A stretch of 64,000 bases of DNA from JAQUYS01 sp964430665. Lineage in GTDB: Archaea > Nanobdellota > Nanobdellia > Woesearchaeales > SKGA01. Below are positions 9,196-18,262 of this stretch, one piece after another. Position 1 is the first letter of the stretch, and each line of letters opens with the position of its first letter. The stretch is taken from the NCBI GenBank assembly GCA_964430665.1, contig CAYSFC010000002.1, positions 1 to 64,000 of the forward strand, given 5' to 3'. Under the pieces are notes generated by a model. That model searched no databases, had not been told where the DNA came from, and worked only from the letters and a program-made list of their open reading frames with translations. Position numbers and translations under genes: made by a program.

Positions 9196-11416
9196 AAAAT
9201 CTCTAGAGTATGAAGAAATTTCCAAGATGTTCAGAAAAAGAATGAGGTCTGAACTAGGCGAAGGACTCGATGAAGAAGAAAAATCCACAGAAACAAAAGT
9301 CTATGCAGATTTTAAACAACAATACTTACCTAAACATCTATCACTATATGAAAAATTTTGTGCTTATGCAGAAAAAATTCTTCCAGTAAAACCTCAAGAA
9401 AACAATGTCTTAAATATACAAGAAAACATAAATACATGTCATCTTAATGTAACTCCAACAGGTGTTAATTCTGCTGCACTTCTATTACCTTTACTTATTA
9501 TTTTTCTCTCAATGTTATTTTTCTACATTATGCCTGTTTTATCTGGTGGTGAAGGAAATTTATTTTTCGTTATGTTTTTCTTGATTGTTGCAGCGATATT
9601 ATATTTTCCACTTCAAGCACTTCCTAAAACATTTGCTAATCAATGGAGAATGAAGGCCTCGAATCAATTAGTTTTATCTGTTTTCTATGTTGTAACATAT
9701 ATGCGTCACACTTCCAACTTAGAAAGAGCAATTAATTTTGCAGCGGAGCATTTGGGGCCTCCATTGTCTTTAGATTTTAGAAAAATAGTTTGGGATGTTG
9801 AAACTCAGAAACATCAATCAATAAAAGAATCTTTAGACATTTATTTAGATGGTTGGAGAAACCATAACATGGAATATGTTGAAAGTATGAGTTTAATTCA
9901 ATCATCACTTTTAGAAGCATCTGAAGAAAGAAGAGTTGGTGCTTTAGACAAATCTCTTTCAGTAATATTAGATGAAACATATGAAAAAATGTTGCGTTAC
10001 GCACATAATTTACAATCTCCATTAACTACTTTAAATATGTTGGGTGTTGTTTTACCAATATTAACTTTAGTTATACTTCCTTTGCTTGTGGCACTTATGG
10101 ATGTTTTCGATTGGTACCATCTTTTTGCGATTTATAATATTGCCTTACCCGCATTAGTTTTCTATTTAGGTTTGAGCATATTATCTAATCGTCCAGGAGG
10201 TTCTGGTCAAATAGATGTTTTAGCAAAGAACCCTGAACTAAAAAAATTACAAAATATAAATATAAAAGTTAGCGACACACAAACAATTTCAATTTCACCT
10301 TTATATTTTAGCTTGATAATTGGTTTAATTATAGTTCTAATTGGATTTATACCTCTTATTTCTCATCAATTAAATCCTAATTTTGATTTTGCTTTAGTTG
10401 ATGATGGAGATACAACATCATTTCGGATGATTGATCAATTCACAGATACATTAAGTATAAAAGCATCATTTCTAGAATACAAAGAAAAAGGTACGGATGT
10501 TGTAGGGCCTTTTGGAGTGATTGCTACTTTGTTGAGTTTAGCCATCCCTTTTGGTGTTGCATATTCAGTAAGTACATATAATAAACTCAGGACAAAAAAT
10601 ATTATCAAAATACGAGACGAAGCTAAGAAATTAGAATTAGAATTTTCATCTGCTCTTTTTCAATTTGGAAATCGTTTAGGTGATGGTATACCTGCAGAAA
10701 TTGCTTTCGGAAGAGTTGGAAGTCAATTATCTAATACAATATCTGGGAAATTTTTTCTTAAAGTTCATTTAAATATTACTTCACAAGGTATGAGTGTTGA
10801 AAAAGCTATTTTCGATAAAAAAATTGGAGCTTTAAGAGATTATCCTTCTGAAATTATTGAATCTTCAATGAAAGTCTTAGTTGAATCAAGTAAAAAAGGC
10901 CCATTAATTGCTTCTAAAGCACTAATTAATGTTGCAGAATATATTAGAGAGATGCATAGAATTGATGAAAAATTAAATGATTTGATGGCAGAAACAGTTA
11001 CAGATATGCACTCTCAAATGATTTTTTTAACTCCTGTAATTTCTGCAGTAGTTGTTGCAATTACATCTTTAATTACAAAAATAATGGGAACTTTAAATTC
11101 TAAAATGCAAGAACTTGGAGGAGGAGGTATTGGAGGAGATGCACCTGTTCCAGGAGTGGCAAGCATATTAACTATGTTTGGTATAGGTATTCCCACATAT
11201 TATTTTACACTTGTTGTTGGATTATATGTTGTTGAATTGGCTTTCATATTATCTATAATCTCAAGCGGAATAGAATCTGGTTTAGATCCAACTTCACAAA
11301 GAAATGCAATTGGTAAATACATGTTTAAAGCAGGATCATTATTCACAATTTTGTCAGTTATACTAATAATAGTCTTTAATGTAGTTTCCGGATCAATATT
11401 ATCTGCTTTAGCTTAA
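9188..11416 (+). CDS. Secretion/pilus membrane platform protein with two T2SF domains (FlaJ/TadC-like)
   Basis: Inner membrane platform partner of the ATPase encoded just upstream (8-bp overlap). A cytoplasmic N-terminus of about 90 residues is followed by two helices, a first type II secretion F domain (around residues 150-270, with SMSLIQSSLLEASEERRVG), a central hydrophobic block, and a second F domain (about 470-600, FQFGNRLGDGIPAEIAFGRV). The C-terminal part has three to four membrane helices with a Gly-rich loop (MQELGGGGIGGDAP). At 742 aa it fits duplicated archaeal platforms. No pilin gene or prepilin peptidase is visible next to it. Confidence 0.9.
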   Translation: MDEKSLEYEEISKMFRKRMRSELGEGLDEEEKSTETKVYADFKQQYLPKHLSLYEKFCAYAEKILPVKPQENNVLNIQENINTCHLNVTPTGVNSAALLLPLLIIFLSMLFFYIMPVLSGGEGNLFFVMFFLIVAAILYFPLQALPKTFANQWRMKASNQLVLSVFYVVTYMRHTSNLERAINFAAEHLGPPLSLDFRKIVWDVETQKHQSIKESLDIYLDGWRNHNMEYVESMSLIQSSLLEASEERRVGALDKSLSVILDETYEKMLRYAHNLQSPLTTLNMLGVVLPILTLVILPLLVALMDVFDWYHLFAIYNIALPALVFYLGLSILSNRPGGSGQIDVLAKNPELKKLQNINIKVSDTQTISISPLYFSLIIGLIIVLIGFIPLISHQLNPNFDFALVDDGDTTSFRMIDQFTDTLSIKASFLEYKEKGTDVVGPFGVIATLLSLAIPFGVAYSVSTYNKLRTKNIIKIRDEAKKLELEFSSALFQFGNRLGDGIPAEIAFGRVGSQLSNTISGKFFLKVHLNITSQGMSVEKAIFDKKIGALRDYPSEIIESSMKVLVESSKKGPLIASKALINVAEYIREMHRIDEKLNDLMAETVTDMHSQMIFLTPVISAVVVAITSLITKIMGTLNSKMQELGGGGIGGDAPVPGVASILTMFGIGIPTYYFTLVVGLYVVELAFILSIISSGIESGLDPTSQRNAIGKYMFKAGSLFTILSVILIIVFNVVSGSILSALA

Positions 11417-11420
11417 TTAG

Positions 11421-11434
11421 AAAGATATTTAAAG
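11421..11434 (+). promoter_or_regulatory. TATA-like element for tRNA-Phe
   Basis: An A/T-rich AAAGATATTTAAAG lies about 25-38 bp before the tRNA gene, a suitable distance for an archaeal TATA box. It sits only a few bases after the stop codon of the platform gene. Confidence 0.5.
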
Positions 11435-11458
11435 GATGTTTTAGTTCTCAGACTTTAT

Positions 11459-11532
11459 GGGTTGGTAGCTCAGACCGGCAGAGCGCTCCGCTGAAGACGG
11501 AGAAGTCGGGGGTTCAAATCCCCCCCGACCCA
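11459..11532 (+). tRNA. tRNA-Phe (anticodon GAA)
   Basis: A complete 74-nt cloverleaf folds by eye. The acceptor GGGTTGG pairs with CCGACCC, the D arm is GCTC/GAGC, the anticodon stem CTCCG/CGGAG encloses the loop CTGAAGA with anticodon GAA, and the T arm GGGGG/CCCCC encloses TTCAAAT. The discriminator base is A. CCA is not encoded (the genomic continuation is CA). No intron is present. The Hel308 fragment starts 11 nt after its 3' end, and Trm5, which methylates G37 of tRNA-Phe among others, is two genes downstream. Confidence 0.97.
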
Positions 11533-11543
11533 CATTTCTTAAA

Positions 11544-13067
11544 ATGAAGAAAATTGTTTTTGAAAAGGATTCTACTCTTTCTATTTGTTTAGATACTATA
11601 AAAATTGGTAAACAAGCTTTAGTTTTTTGTTCTTCTAAAAGAAATGCGGAATCTGTTGCAGAAAAATTAAGCAAAATTTTGAAAGGAGCACCTTCCTCCA
11701 AATTAGTTTCTCTAAGTTCTTCAGTTAAAAATGTTTTATCTTCTCCAACAAAACAATGTTTAAGATTATCTTCTATTGTGGAAAAAGGTGTTGCATTTCA
11801 TCACGCAGGTTTAGCTTCTGGTCAAAGGGAATTAATTGAAGATGCCTTTCGTGAAGGTGTAATTAGTGTTATTTGTAGCACCCCGACTTTAGCTGCAGGA
11901 CTTGATTTACCGGCATTTAGAGCAATAATAAAAGATATGAAAAGATTTGGTCCCCGAGGTATGATGCCGATTCCAGTATTAGAATATGAACAAATGAGTG
12001 GAAGGGCAGGAAGACCTGGACAAGAAGATTATGGAGAATCAATAATTGTTGGAACAGATAATTTAGATTATTATTTTGATAATTATATTAATGGTACTGT
12101 AGAAGAAATTTATTCTAAATTAGCAGTTGAACCTGTTTTGAGAATGTATGTACTTTCATTAATTGCTTCTTCTAAAATTAAAAACTTCGAAGAATTATAT
12201 TCTTTTTTTGATTCAACATTTTATGCATTTCAATTTGGAGATGTTGAAGTTCTTCATTCCAAATTAGATATGACTGTTGAAAGATTAAAAAATTGGAAAA
12301 TGTTGGAGGGAGATAGTGAATTAGGTTTTGTTTCTGGAGATGAGTTTGGTTCTAGCGGAGATTTAAAAGCAACATTACTTGGTTTAAGAGTTTCACAAAT
12401 TTATTTAGATCCATTAACTGCACATGTTTTGTTAATTCAATTAAGAAAACTAAAAACTTTTTCACAATTAATACATTTACTTTGTTGTTCTCTTGAATTA
12501 AGACCTTTATTAAATGTCAAATCTTCTGAATTTGATAAATATTATTTAGAACAAATGGATGTTTTAATTAATGAAGATGAATTTGTTAAATTTTCTACAG
12601 ATGATTATGTTCAAACTTTGAAAACCACGCGTTGTTTTTTAGATTGGTGTGATGAAAAATCTGAAGATTGGTTATTTGATACATATGGAATACGACCTGG
12701 CGAATTGAATGCTAAATTAAATATTTTAGATTGGTTGTTATATGCTTGTTCTGAGTTATTACGTTTGGATGGAAAGCATGATTTGTTAAAGATTGTTTCT
12801 AAGGCAAGAGTTCGATTAAAAGAAGGTGTGAAAGAAGAGTTGTTACCTTTATTACATTTCAAAGGTGTTGGTCGTGTAAGGGCTCGTAGATTGTTCGATA
12901 ATGATATTAGATCAATAGTTGATATGACTTCTGTTTCTAATGAGAAGTTGATTGATTTAGTGGGTAAGTTAGCTGTTTCTTTGAAAAAGCAAGTTGGTAT
13001 AGATATAGAAGAAGTCCGAGAAGAAAAAAAGAAAAATTCACAAATTTCTTTAGATGAATTTATATAA
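11544..13067 (+). CDS. C-terminal half of a Hel308/Ski2-like helicase (RecA2 to C-terminus), N-terminal half absent
   Basis: Archaeal Hel308 is a 3'-5' DNA helicase of stalled forks, usually about 700 aa. This 507-aa protein begins in the linker before RecA2 (ALVFCSSKRNAESVAEKL, about residues 28-45). It has motif IV region FHHAGLASGQRE (about 85), motif V TPTLAAGLDLPA (about 112) and motif VI QMSGRAGRPG (about 150), then winged-helix, ratchet and helix-hairpin-helix regions (GVGRVRARRLFDNDI). The end QISLDEFI resembles a PCNA-interacting peptide. Walker A, the DEAD-type motif II and the rest of RecA1 are missing. Upstream lies a tRNA, not a remnant of the N-terminal half. It is either one half of a split helicase or a broken gene; the intact C-terminal part favours a split gene. 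Confidence 0.88.
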   Translation: MKKIVFEKDSTLSICLDTIKIGKQALVFCSSKRNAESVAEKLSKILKGAPSSKLVSLSSSVKNVLSSPTKQCLRLSSIVEKGVAFHHAGLASGQRELIEDAFREGVISVICSTPTLAAGLDLPAFRAIIKDMKRFGPRGMMPIPVLEYEQMSGRAGRPGQEDYGESIIVGTDNLDYYFDNYINGTVEEIYSKLAVEPVLRMYVLSLIASSKIKNFEELYSFFDSTFYAFQFGDVEVLHSKLDMTVERLKNWKMLEGDSELGFVSGDEFGSSGDLKATLLGLRVSQIYLDPLTAHVLLIQLRKLKTFSQLIHLLCCSLELRPLLNVKSSEFDKYYLEQMDVLINEDEFVKFSTDDYVQTLKTTRCFLDWCDEKSEDWLFDTYGIRPGELNAKLNILDWLLYACSELLRLDGKHDLLKIVSKARVRLKEGVKEELLPLLHFKGVGRVRARRLFDNDIRSIVDMTSVSNEKLIDLVGKLAVSLKKQVGIDIEEVREEKKKNSQISLDEFI

Positions 13068-13088
13068 TATTAGTTCATTCTTATTTAT

Positions 13089-14087
13089 ATGGTTAAATGT
13101 GTAAAAGTACCTTTAAAAGATGCTCAAAAAGTTAAAAAAGAATTAATTAGTTCTGGAAATTTAGATGAAAATTATTATCCTTTAAAAGAAAATAGTTTTA
13201 TTTATTTTCCTTCTTCTACAGGAGATGTTGAAAAAGATTTGAATTCTCGTTCAATTAAAAAAATAATTCCTTTCAAAGAAGCTTTAGAAAAAGTTCTTTC
13301 TCCTTCTGAAATGGAAGAAGTAAAAACTGCTTTTGATACTTTAGGAACAATTGCAATTGTGGAAATTCCTGATGTTCTTGATAATAAAGCTAAGTTAATT
13401 GGAGAAACTTTACTTAAATGTAATCCTACAATAAAGACTGTTTTACGAAAAAGTTCAATTCATTCTGGAATTTTTAGAGTTCAAGAACGAAGTTATTTAG
13501 CAGGAGAAGATACTCAAGTTGCTTTGTATAAAGAAAATGGAGTAGATTTAGAAGTAAATGTTAATGAAGTTTATTTTTCTGTAAGATTGTCTACTGAAAG
13601 GACAAGAATTTCTAAATTGATTAAAGAGGGTGAAGAAATATTAGTGATGTTTTCTGGAGCTGCACCATATCCTTGTGTTTTTTCTAAAAATACTGATGCA
13701 AAATATATTGTAGGTGTTGAAATAAATCCTGTTGGACACGAATATGGTTTAAAGAATGTTAAAAGAAATAAATTAGAAAATGTTGAACTTCATTGTGGAG
13801 ATGTTAGAGATGTTGTTCCTTCTTTGAATATGAAATTTGATAGAATAGTTATGCCTTTACCAAAAACCGCTGAAACTTTTTTAGATGTTGCTTTGAAAGT
13901 TGTTAAGAAAGGTGGTTTTATACACTTATATGGTTTTTATGATGAAGATAAATTTCCGGAAGCCAAAGCAGAAGTTTTAAAAATATGTTCTGATTTAGGT
14001 TACACGGTGGAACTTGTTGATTTTGTTCTTTGTGGTCAACATGCACCAAGAAGTTATAGAGTTTGTTTTGATTTAAAGGTGAACTGA
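13089..14087 (+). CDS. trm5: tRNA (guanine-N1)-methyltransferase Trm5
   Basis: Uses S-adenosylmethionine to make m1G37 in tRNAs, including the first wyosine step on tRNA-Phe. The N-terminal part (about 1-170) has the Trm5 domains, with the conserved segment LRKSSIHSGIFRVQERSYLAG. The Rossmann domain has the SAM-binding loop (LVMFSGAAPYPCVFSK), the acidic residue at the end of strand 2 (VGVEINP) and the MPLPKTAETFLD active-site loop in place of NPPY, as in class I Trm5. The C-terminus reads HAPRSYRVCFDL. Length 332 aa is typical. Its stop overlaps the ATG of the HD gene. Confidence 0.93.
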   Translation: MVKCVKVPLKDAQKVKKELISSGNLDENYYPLKENSFIYFPSSTGDVEKDLNSRSIKKIIPFKEALEKVLSPSEMEEVKTAFDTLGTIAIVEIPDVLDNKAKLIGETLLKCNPTIKTVLRKSSIHSGIFRVQERSYLAGEDTQVALYKENGVDLEVNVNEVYFSVRLSTERTRISKLIKEGEEILVMFSGAAPYPCVFSKNTDAKYIVGVEINPVGHEYGLKNVKRNKLENVELHCGDVRDVVPSLNMKFDRIVMPLPKTAETFLDVALKVVKKGGFIHLYGFYDEDKFPEAKAEVLKICSDLGYTVELVDFVLCGQHAPRSYRVCFDLKVN

Positions 14088-14647
14088 TGGCTAAAATACA
14101 AAAAGCTTTGAATAAAGCATACGAATTACACAAACCTTACAATAGAAAGGGTGGAGATATTCCTTATTTAGTTCACGTTCTAGATGTTGCAAAATATTTG
14201 TTATATGAAACAAAAGATCAAGATATAATTTGTGCAGGGTTGTTACACGATACTATAGAAGATACTCCTTATACTCGTTCAGAGTTGATGAAAGATTTTG
14301 GTAAGAAAATTTTTGATTTAGTTATTTTTTGTACTGAAAATGGAAATAATACATCGTTGACTAAAGAAGAAGCTATACGAACTTGGAAAAAAAGAAAAGA
14401 GGAATCTATTTCTAAGTTAGATAATTGTTCTTTTGATGAAGGACTTGTTTTTCTAGCAGATAAAACCGCAAATTTGCTTTCTATTTGTGAAGATATAGAG
14501 TTTGGTGTTGATATTTGGTCTCACTTCAATGCGCCTAAAGAAGAAGTTGAATGGTATTATAGAAGTATTCTTGAGAAATTAAGAAATAAGTTGGGTGAAA
14601 CTAGGTTGTTTAAAGTTTTTGAAAGTTTGTTTGGTGTTTTTGAATAG
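14087..14647 (+). CDS. HD-domain phosphohydrolase, SpoT/MESH1-like
   Basis: 186-aa single HD domain. The sequence PYLVHVLDVAKYLL supplies the first metal His, and GLLHDTIEDTPYT (about residues 51-63) the HD dyad with the ED pair typical of the RelA/SpoT hydrolase and MESH1 group. A later FLADKTANLLSI provides the distal Asp. There is no synthetase or TGS domain, so it resembles small alarmone hydrolases; the true substrate is unknown. The ATG overlaps the trm5 stop (TGATGG), which implies translational coupling. Confidence 0.85.
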   Translation: MAKIQKALNKAYELHKPYNRKGGDIPYLVHVLDVAKYLLYETKDQDIICAGLLHDTIEDTPYTRSELMKDFGKKIFDLVIFCTENGNNTSLTKEEAIRTWKKRKEESISKLDNCSFDEGLVFLADKTANLLSICEDIEFGVDIWSHFNAPKEEVEWYYRSILEKLRNKLGETRLFKVFESLFGVFE

Positions 14648-14677
14648 TTTTATATATTTCTTGTATTTTAGTTGATT

Positions 14678-15481
14678 ATGAAAAATACAATATTAATTTT
14701 AGTTTTATTCTTATTAACTGCTTCTTTTGTTCTTGCAGATGATTGTTTGGAAATTGATGGTGTTGCTGAAGGTTTAGATGAAGATATAAGTGAAGATGAA
14801 CTTTGTGCATTATATCCAGAAGCAACTTGTTTTGAATTTATATTTGAAAATCATCACAGACTTTTTGGTTGTGATCAATCTGAAGTTATTTTAGGACCTG
14901 AAGAATCAATTCACGATTCAAATTTACAATGTAGGACTAAACATACAATTAATTGTACAGAAGTTGAATTTCCTTGTGAATGTAATCAAACATATATTTT
15001 CAATGAAGAATATGTTGTAGAAGTTCCTCCAGAAAAACCTTGTTTTAAAGAAATTTGTCAAGAAATTGAAATACATTATGGTGGAGATGATTGTGAAGAA
15101 ATCATAGATGTTGTAGTTGTTTATGAAACTGAGAATGAAGCTATAAATTCGTGTGGTGCTGAATTACATGTATTTTGTGATTGTCCTTCTTCATGTAATG
15201 TTTCTCCTCCTGTTAATTTAGAATGTGGAGAATGTATTTGTCCTCCAAATGAAGGTTTTTGTACTTCAACAGGACTAAGAGATACTTTGAATGGAACTTC
15301 TGTTTATTGTTTTGAAAGATTATGGTTGCAACAAAAAGCAAATGAAGATAAATGTCATAATAATTTTGAATGTTTGAGTAATTTTTGTTCTAATGATTTT
15401 TGTTATGATATTTCTGGTCAAGTAGAAGAGAATACAGGTTTGTTAAAGAGAATTTGGAATTGGTTATTTGGATGGATTTAA
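14678..15481 (+). CDS. Secreted cysteine-rich protein of unknown function
   Basis: 267 aa starting at ATG 14678; TATA-like TTTATATATT lies about 26 bp upstream, so it may be leaderless (a TTG at 14672 is also possible). A clear signal peptide (MKNTILILVLFLLTASFVLA) is followed by an acidic mature protein with about 30 Cys, many spaced as CxC or Cx2-4C (CECNQTYIF, CDCPSSCNV, CGECICPP). It ends with an aromatic, hydrophobic Trp-rich stretch (IWNWLFGWI) that could be a membrane-interacting tail. No known domain recognised. The many Cys suggest disulfides outside the cell. Confidence 0.78.
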   Translation: MKNTILILVLFLLTASFVLADDCLEIDGVAEGLDEDISEDELCALYPEATCFEFIFENHHRLFGCDQSEVILGPEESIHDSNLQCRTKHTINCTEVEFPCECNQTYIFNEEYVVEVPPEKPCFKEICQEIEIHYGGDDCEEIIDVVVVYETENEAINSCGAELHVFCDCPSSCNVSPPVNLECGECICPPNEGFCTSTGLRDTLNGTSVYCFERLWLQQKANEDKCHNNFECLSNFCSNDFCYDISGQVEENTGLLKRIWNWLFGWI

Positions 15482-15482
15482 A

Positions 15483-16397
15483 ATGCTAAATCAACCTTTT
15501 ATTAAAACAGGGGAAAGTGAAATTGATCAATTAGTAGTTGAAGAACTATTTTCCTCAAAAGAATTTCAAAAATGGTTATTAACTAAATTAAATTTAAATG
15601 ATGTGGAATTTAAAGGTGCTTGGAAATCATTTTTAGCCAAATATGGGGAATGTGATGTTGCTGCCTTATTTCAAAAAAACGATGAAAAAATATTAATTTT
15701 AATTGAAGATAAAATTTATGCTCCAGAACAACACGAACAAGCAAAGAGATATCATAAATCAGGACAATTTCTAATAGATTCTAAAGAAATAACAAAATAT
15801 GTAACTTGTCTTTTATCTCCTAAAATTTATTTCAAAGAAGATGCACCTATGAAAGATTATGAATTTAGAATATCTTATGAAGATTTTTTAGCTTGGTTTG
15901 AAGGTCAAGATTCTTCGAAAAGAAATTATTTTAAAAAATTAGTAATTAAAAATGGAATTGAAAGAGCTAGAACTGGTTATGTAAGATTAAGTGATGAGTT
16001 AACAGATAATTTTTACAAGTATTATGAAACTCTTTGTAGAGATAATTTTCCTGAACTAGAATATAAAAAACCTAAGGCTGTAGCAAGTGGAAATTCCTGG
16101 ATTAGATTTAATCCTAAAATCTTTCCTTCAAATGTTACTATAATTCATAAAGGAAGACATGGATATGTGGATTTACAAATTTCTGAAGGTAATTTTGATA
16201 ATGTTAAAAATTTGTTATCAGAAAATATGAGTTTACATTCAACTGGAAAATCTATTTCAATAAGAATTATAGTTCCAGAGATTTTAGATATAAATAAAAT
16301 TGAAAATCCAGAAAATTATCAAGACCGAATAATTCTTGTGTTGACAGCTGTCAAAGAACTATATGAATGGTTTATTGAACACAAAGGTGCATTATGA
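15483..16397 (+). CDS. PD-(D/E)XK nuclease superfamily protein
   Basis: 304 aa from the ATG at 15483, preferred over ATG 15468, which lies inside the previous gene. The nuclease core is visible at about residues 45-85: FKGAWKSFLAKYGECDVAALF, with the metal-binding Asp, then ILILIEDKIYAPEQHEQAKRY with the ExK dyad (E-D-K) and a following QxxxY. This matches the PDDEXK_4-like group often linked to phage defence or mobile elements, but no partner system is next to it. The C-terminal 130 residues are not assigned. It overlaps the downstream kinase-like gene by 4 bp (ATGA). Confidence 0.8.
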   Translation: MLNQPFIKTGESEIDQLVVEELFSSKEFQKWLLTKLNLNDVEFKGAWKSFLAKYGECDVAALFQKNDEKILILIEDKIYAPEQHEQAKRYHKSGQFLIDSKEITKYVTCLLSPKIYFKEDAPMKDYEFRISYEDFLAWFEGQDSSKRNYFKKLVIKNGIERARTGYVRLSDELTDNFYKYYETLCRDNFPELEYKKPKAVASGNSWIRFNPKIFPSNVTIIHKGRHGYVDLQISEGNFDNVKNLLSENMSLHSTGKSISIRIIVPEILDINKIENPENYQDRIILVLTAVKELYEWFIEHKGAL

Positions 16398-16948
16398 ACA
16401 TAACTGTAACTGGTCCAAGATCTGTAGGTAAAACAACTCTTTGTAAAATTATTAACGAGAAAATTAATTTTAAATATATTGAATCAGATGATCTTCTAGA
16501 TAAACATTTACAACACTTAGGAGGTCTTTCTAAAGCTATAGAAAAAGATAACAATAACATTATATTGAAGTTAGGTTGTAAATTATATTCTGAGTTATTA
16601 GACGGAGACAAAATTTTATTAGACTTGCCCGGAGGAGCTATTAATAAAAAAATCAACAATCAAACTGAATTTAAACAAAAAAATAGAGAAATAATTTCTT
16701 CAAAATCTTTTGTTGTTGGTTTACTTCCTTTTGAAGATGATGATAAGTCGATTGAGTTTCTTTTTTCTCGTGAGCGAAATAGGAAGCATTTTCTCTATAT
16801 GGATCCTTCAGAATTGTATGAGAAAGTTAAGAAAGATTATTTGGCTTTGAAATATGCTATTATTGAAACTTCTTCTGTTTTAATTTGGACTCGAGGAAGA
16901 GAAAGTCATGAGTTAGTTGATGAGATTATTGAGAAATTAGATTTTTGA
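16394..16948 (+). CDS. P-loop kinase related to shikimate kinase
   Basis: 184 aa. Walker A is GPRSVGKTT (residues about 7-15); an Asp pair in ESDDLLDKHL sits where shikimate kinases bind substrate; and LLDLPGGA replaces the usual GGG motif of the family. A lid-like SRERNRKHFLY carries Arg residues. No other aromatic-pathway gene is nearby, so the substrate is uncertain. Its start overlaps the stop of the nuclease gene (ATGA), so the two are probably translated together. A cytidylate- or shikimate-kinase-like small-molecule kinase is the safest description. Confidence 0.72.
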   Translation: MNITVTGPRSVGKTTLCKIINEKINFKYIESDDLLDKHLQHLGGLSKAIEKDNNNIILKLGCKLYSELLDGDKILLDLPGGAINKKINNQTEFKQKNREIISSKSFVVGLLPFEDDDKSIEFLFSRERNRKHFLYMDPSELYEKVKKDYLALKYAIIETSSVLIWTRGRESHELVDEIIEKLDF

Positions 16949-16949
16949 T

Positions 16950-17906
16950 TTACTTACAATCTAAACATAACTTAGCTAAAAGAGCTTCCAATTGAATAAA
17001 TTCGTCTGCACCTTCAACAAGATGAAACTCAGCTTCACCACAACCCTTAACAAATTCTAATTTAGATTCATCATTAATTTCAACATTCCAAATCTCTTTT
17101 TGTAACTGAATTATCATATCAACACCACTCAAACCATATTCAAGCATTGTATTTAAAAGAAGTTTACGAGCAGAAAGAAAATCGCTTTTAGCACAAATTT
17201 CCAAAATCTCTTTAACCTCTTTAGGTTTAGCTAATGAAGCAACTGTAAATATAACTTCCTCAGAAATCTTTTTATCTAAAGAAGCAGCTGATTGTAAAAT
17301 ATTTTCAACACGTCTACAATCTCCACCACACGCAGAGAACAAAGCATCTTTAGCAGAAGAACTAATCTCTAACTTCTCATCCTTAGCAATCTTTTCAATT
17401 ATAGAAAATATTTCTTCCTTAGATAATGGTTTAAATTTAAATACCAAACAACGTGATTGAATTGGATCTATAATTTTAGAAGAATAATTACAAGATAATA
17501 TGAATCTACAAGTTTTAGTATAATTTTCCATAGTTCTACGAAGAGCTTGTTGAGCTTCTTTAGTCAAAGCATCACATTCATCCAAATATATTATTTTAAA
17601 AGGAACATCTCCAAGAGCTTTAGTTCGAGCAAAATCTTTAACTTTATTACGAACAACGTCTATACCTCTTTCATCAGAAGCATTTAATTCAAGAAAATTG
17701 TGATGCCATTGATCACCAAACAACTGTCTAGCAACAACAAGAGAAAGTGTTGTTTTACCTATTCCTGCTGGACCTGCAAAAAGTAAATGAGGCATGTTTT
17801 TCATTTCAACAAAAGCTTTAACTTTGTCAATAATATGAGTTTGACCCTTTATTGATGAAAAGTCTTTAGGCCTATATTTTTCAGTCCATATTGAGCTCTC
17901 GTCCAT
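16950..17906 (-). CDS. rfcS: Replication factor C small subunit
   Basis: Clamp-loader AAA+ subunit that opens PCNA. It starts with the typical WTEKYRPKDFSSIKGQ. Walker A is GPAGIGKTT (about 45-53), the Walker B region reads IIYLDECDALT (about 104-114), sensor 1 is LSCNYSSKI and the arginine-finger SRC motif is QSRCLVFKF. The 318-aa length is normal for an intein-free archaeal RfcS. The large subunit is not in the window. A TATA-like tract (17913-17925) stands upstream on the minus strand. It converges with the kinase gene (1-bp gap). Confidence 0.96.
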   Translation of the reverse strand: MDESSIWTEKYRPKDFSSIKGQTHIIDKVKAFVEMKNMPHLLFAGPAGIGKTTLSLVVARQLFGDQWHHNFLELNASDERGIDVVRNKVKDFARTKALGDVPFKIIYLDECDALTKEAQQALRRTMENYTKTCRFILSCNYSSKIIDPIQSRCLVFKFKPLSKEEIFSIIEKIAKDEKLEISSSAKDALFSACGGDCRRVENILQSAASLDKKISEEVIFTVASLAKPKEVKEILEICAKSDFLSARKLLLNTMLEYGLSGVDMIIQLQKEIWNVEINDESKLEFVKGCGEAEFHLVEGADEFIQLEALLAKLCLDCK

Positions 17907-17971
17907 GTATTTAACAAATAAGTATATCTTTATAAGTGTTATTGAAATAAGAAATAGTTAAAAAATAAAAA

Positions 17972-18235
17972 TTAAATAATGTCTTCTTCAGCAACTACCA
18001 AGAAGTCTCCCATAGCAATTACTGCTGAGAATGGAATTAAAGATTCTCCTTCTTTTGTTTTTTCCAATTCTAATTTCTTAGTATAAACTGTAGGTTCTTT
18101 AAGAACAATATGAATTAATTCACCAGAAGAAGCTTCAAAAATAACATCTCCTACTTCTCCGAATCGCTTACCTGTTTTTGAGACTACAGTTTTATTTATA
18201 AGTTGTTTTGAGAACTTTTTTTCATCATCTGCCAT
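17972..18235 (-). CDS. PRC-barrel domain protein
   Basis: 87 aa from the ATG at 18235 (MADDEKKFSK), chosen because GAGGGT lies 7 bp upstream; a longer reading to 18283 would translate a hairpin. The core has the PRC pattern: LINKTVVSKTGKRFGEVGDVIFEASSGELIHIVL. Archaeal single PRC-barrel proteins are often linked to RNA metabolism or cell division (CdpB family), but this one is not assigned to either. A second PRC-barrel gene occurs at 31341. Confidence 0.85.
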   Translation of the reverse strand: MADDEKKFSKQLINKTVVSKTGKRFGEVGDVIFEASSGELIHIVLKEPTVYTKKLELEKTKEGESLIPFSAVIAMGDFLVVAEEDII

Positions 18236-18262
18236 TATAATACCCTCATAAGTGTAATGTTT

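Noticed and set aside
11544..13067. Full Hel308 with an unseen start inside or before the tRNA
   Set aside because: Upstream sequence is a perfect tRNA and the end of the platform gene; no Walker A or DEAD motif is encoded in any frame there.
15483..16948. A defence island built on the PD-(D/E)XK gene and kinase
   Set aside because: No restriction methylase, toxin, CRISPR or other defence gene lies next to them; the flanks are housekeeping genes.
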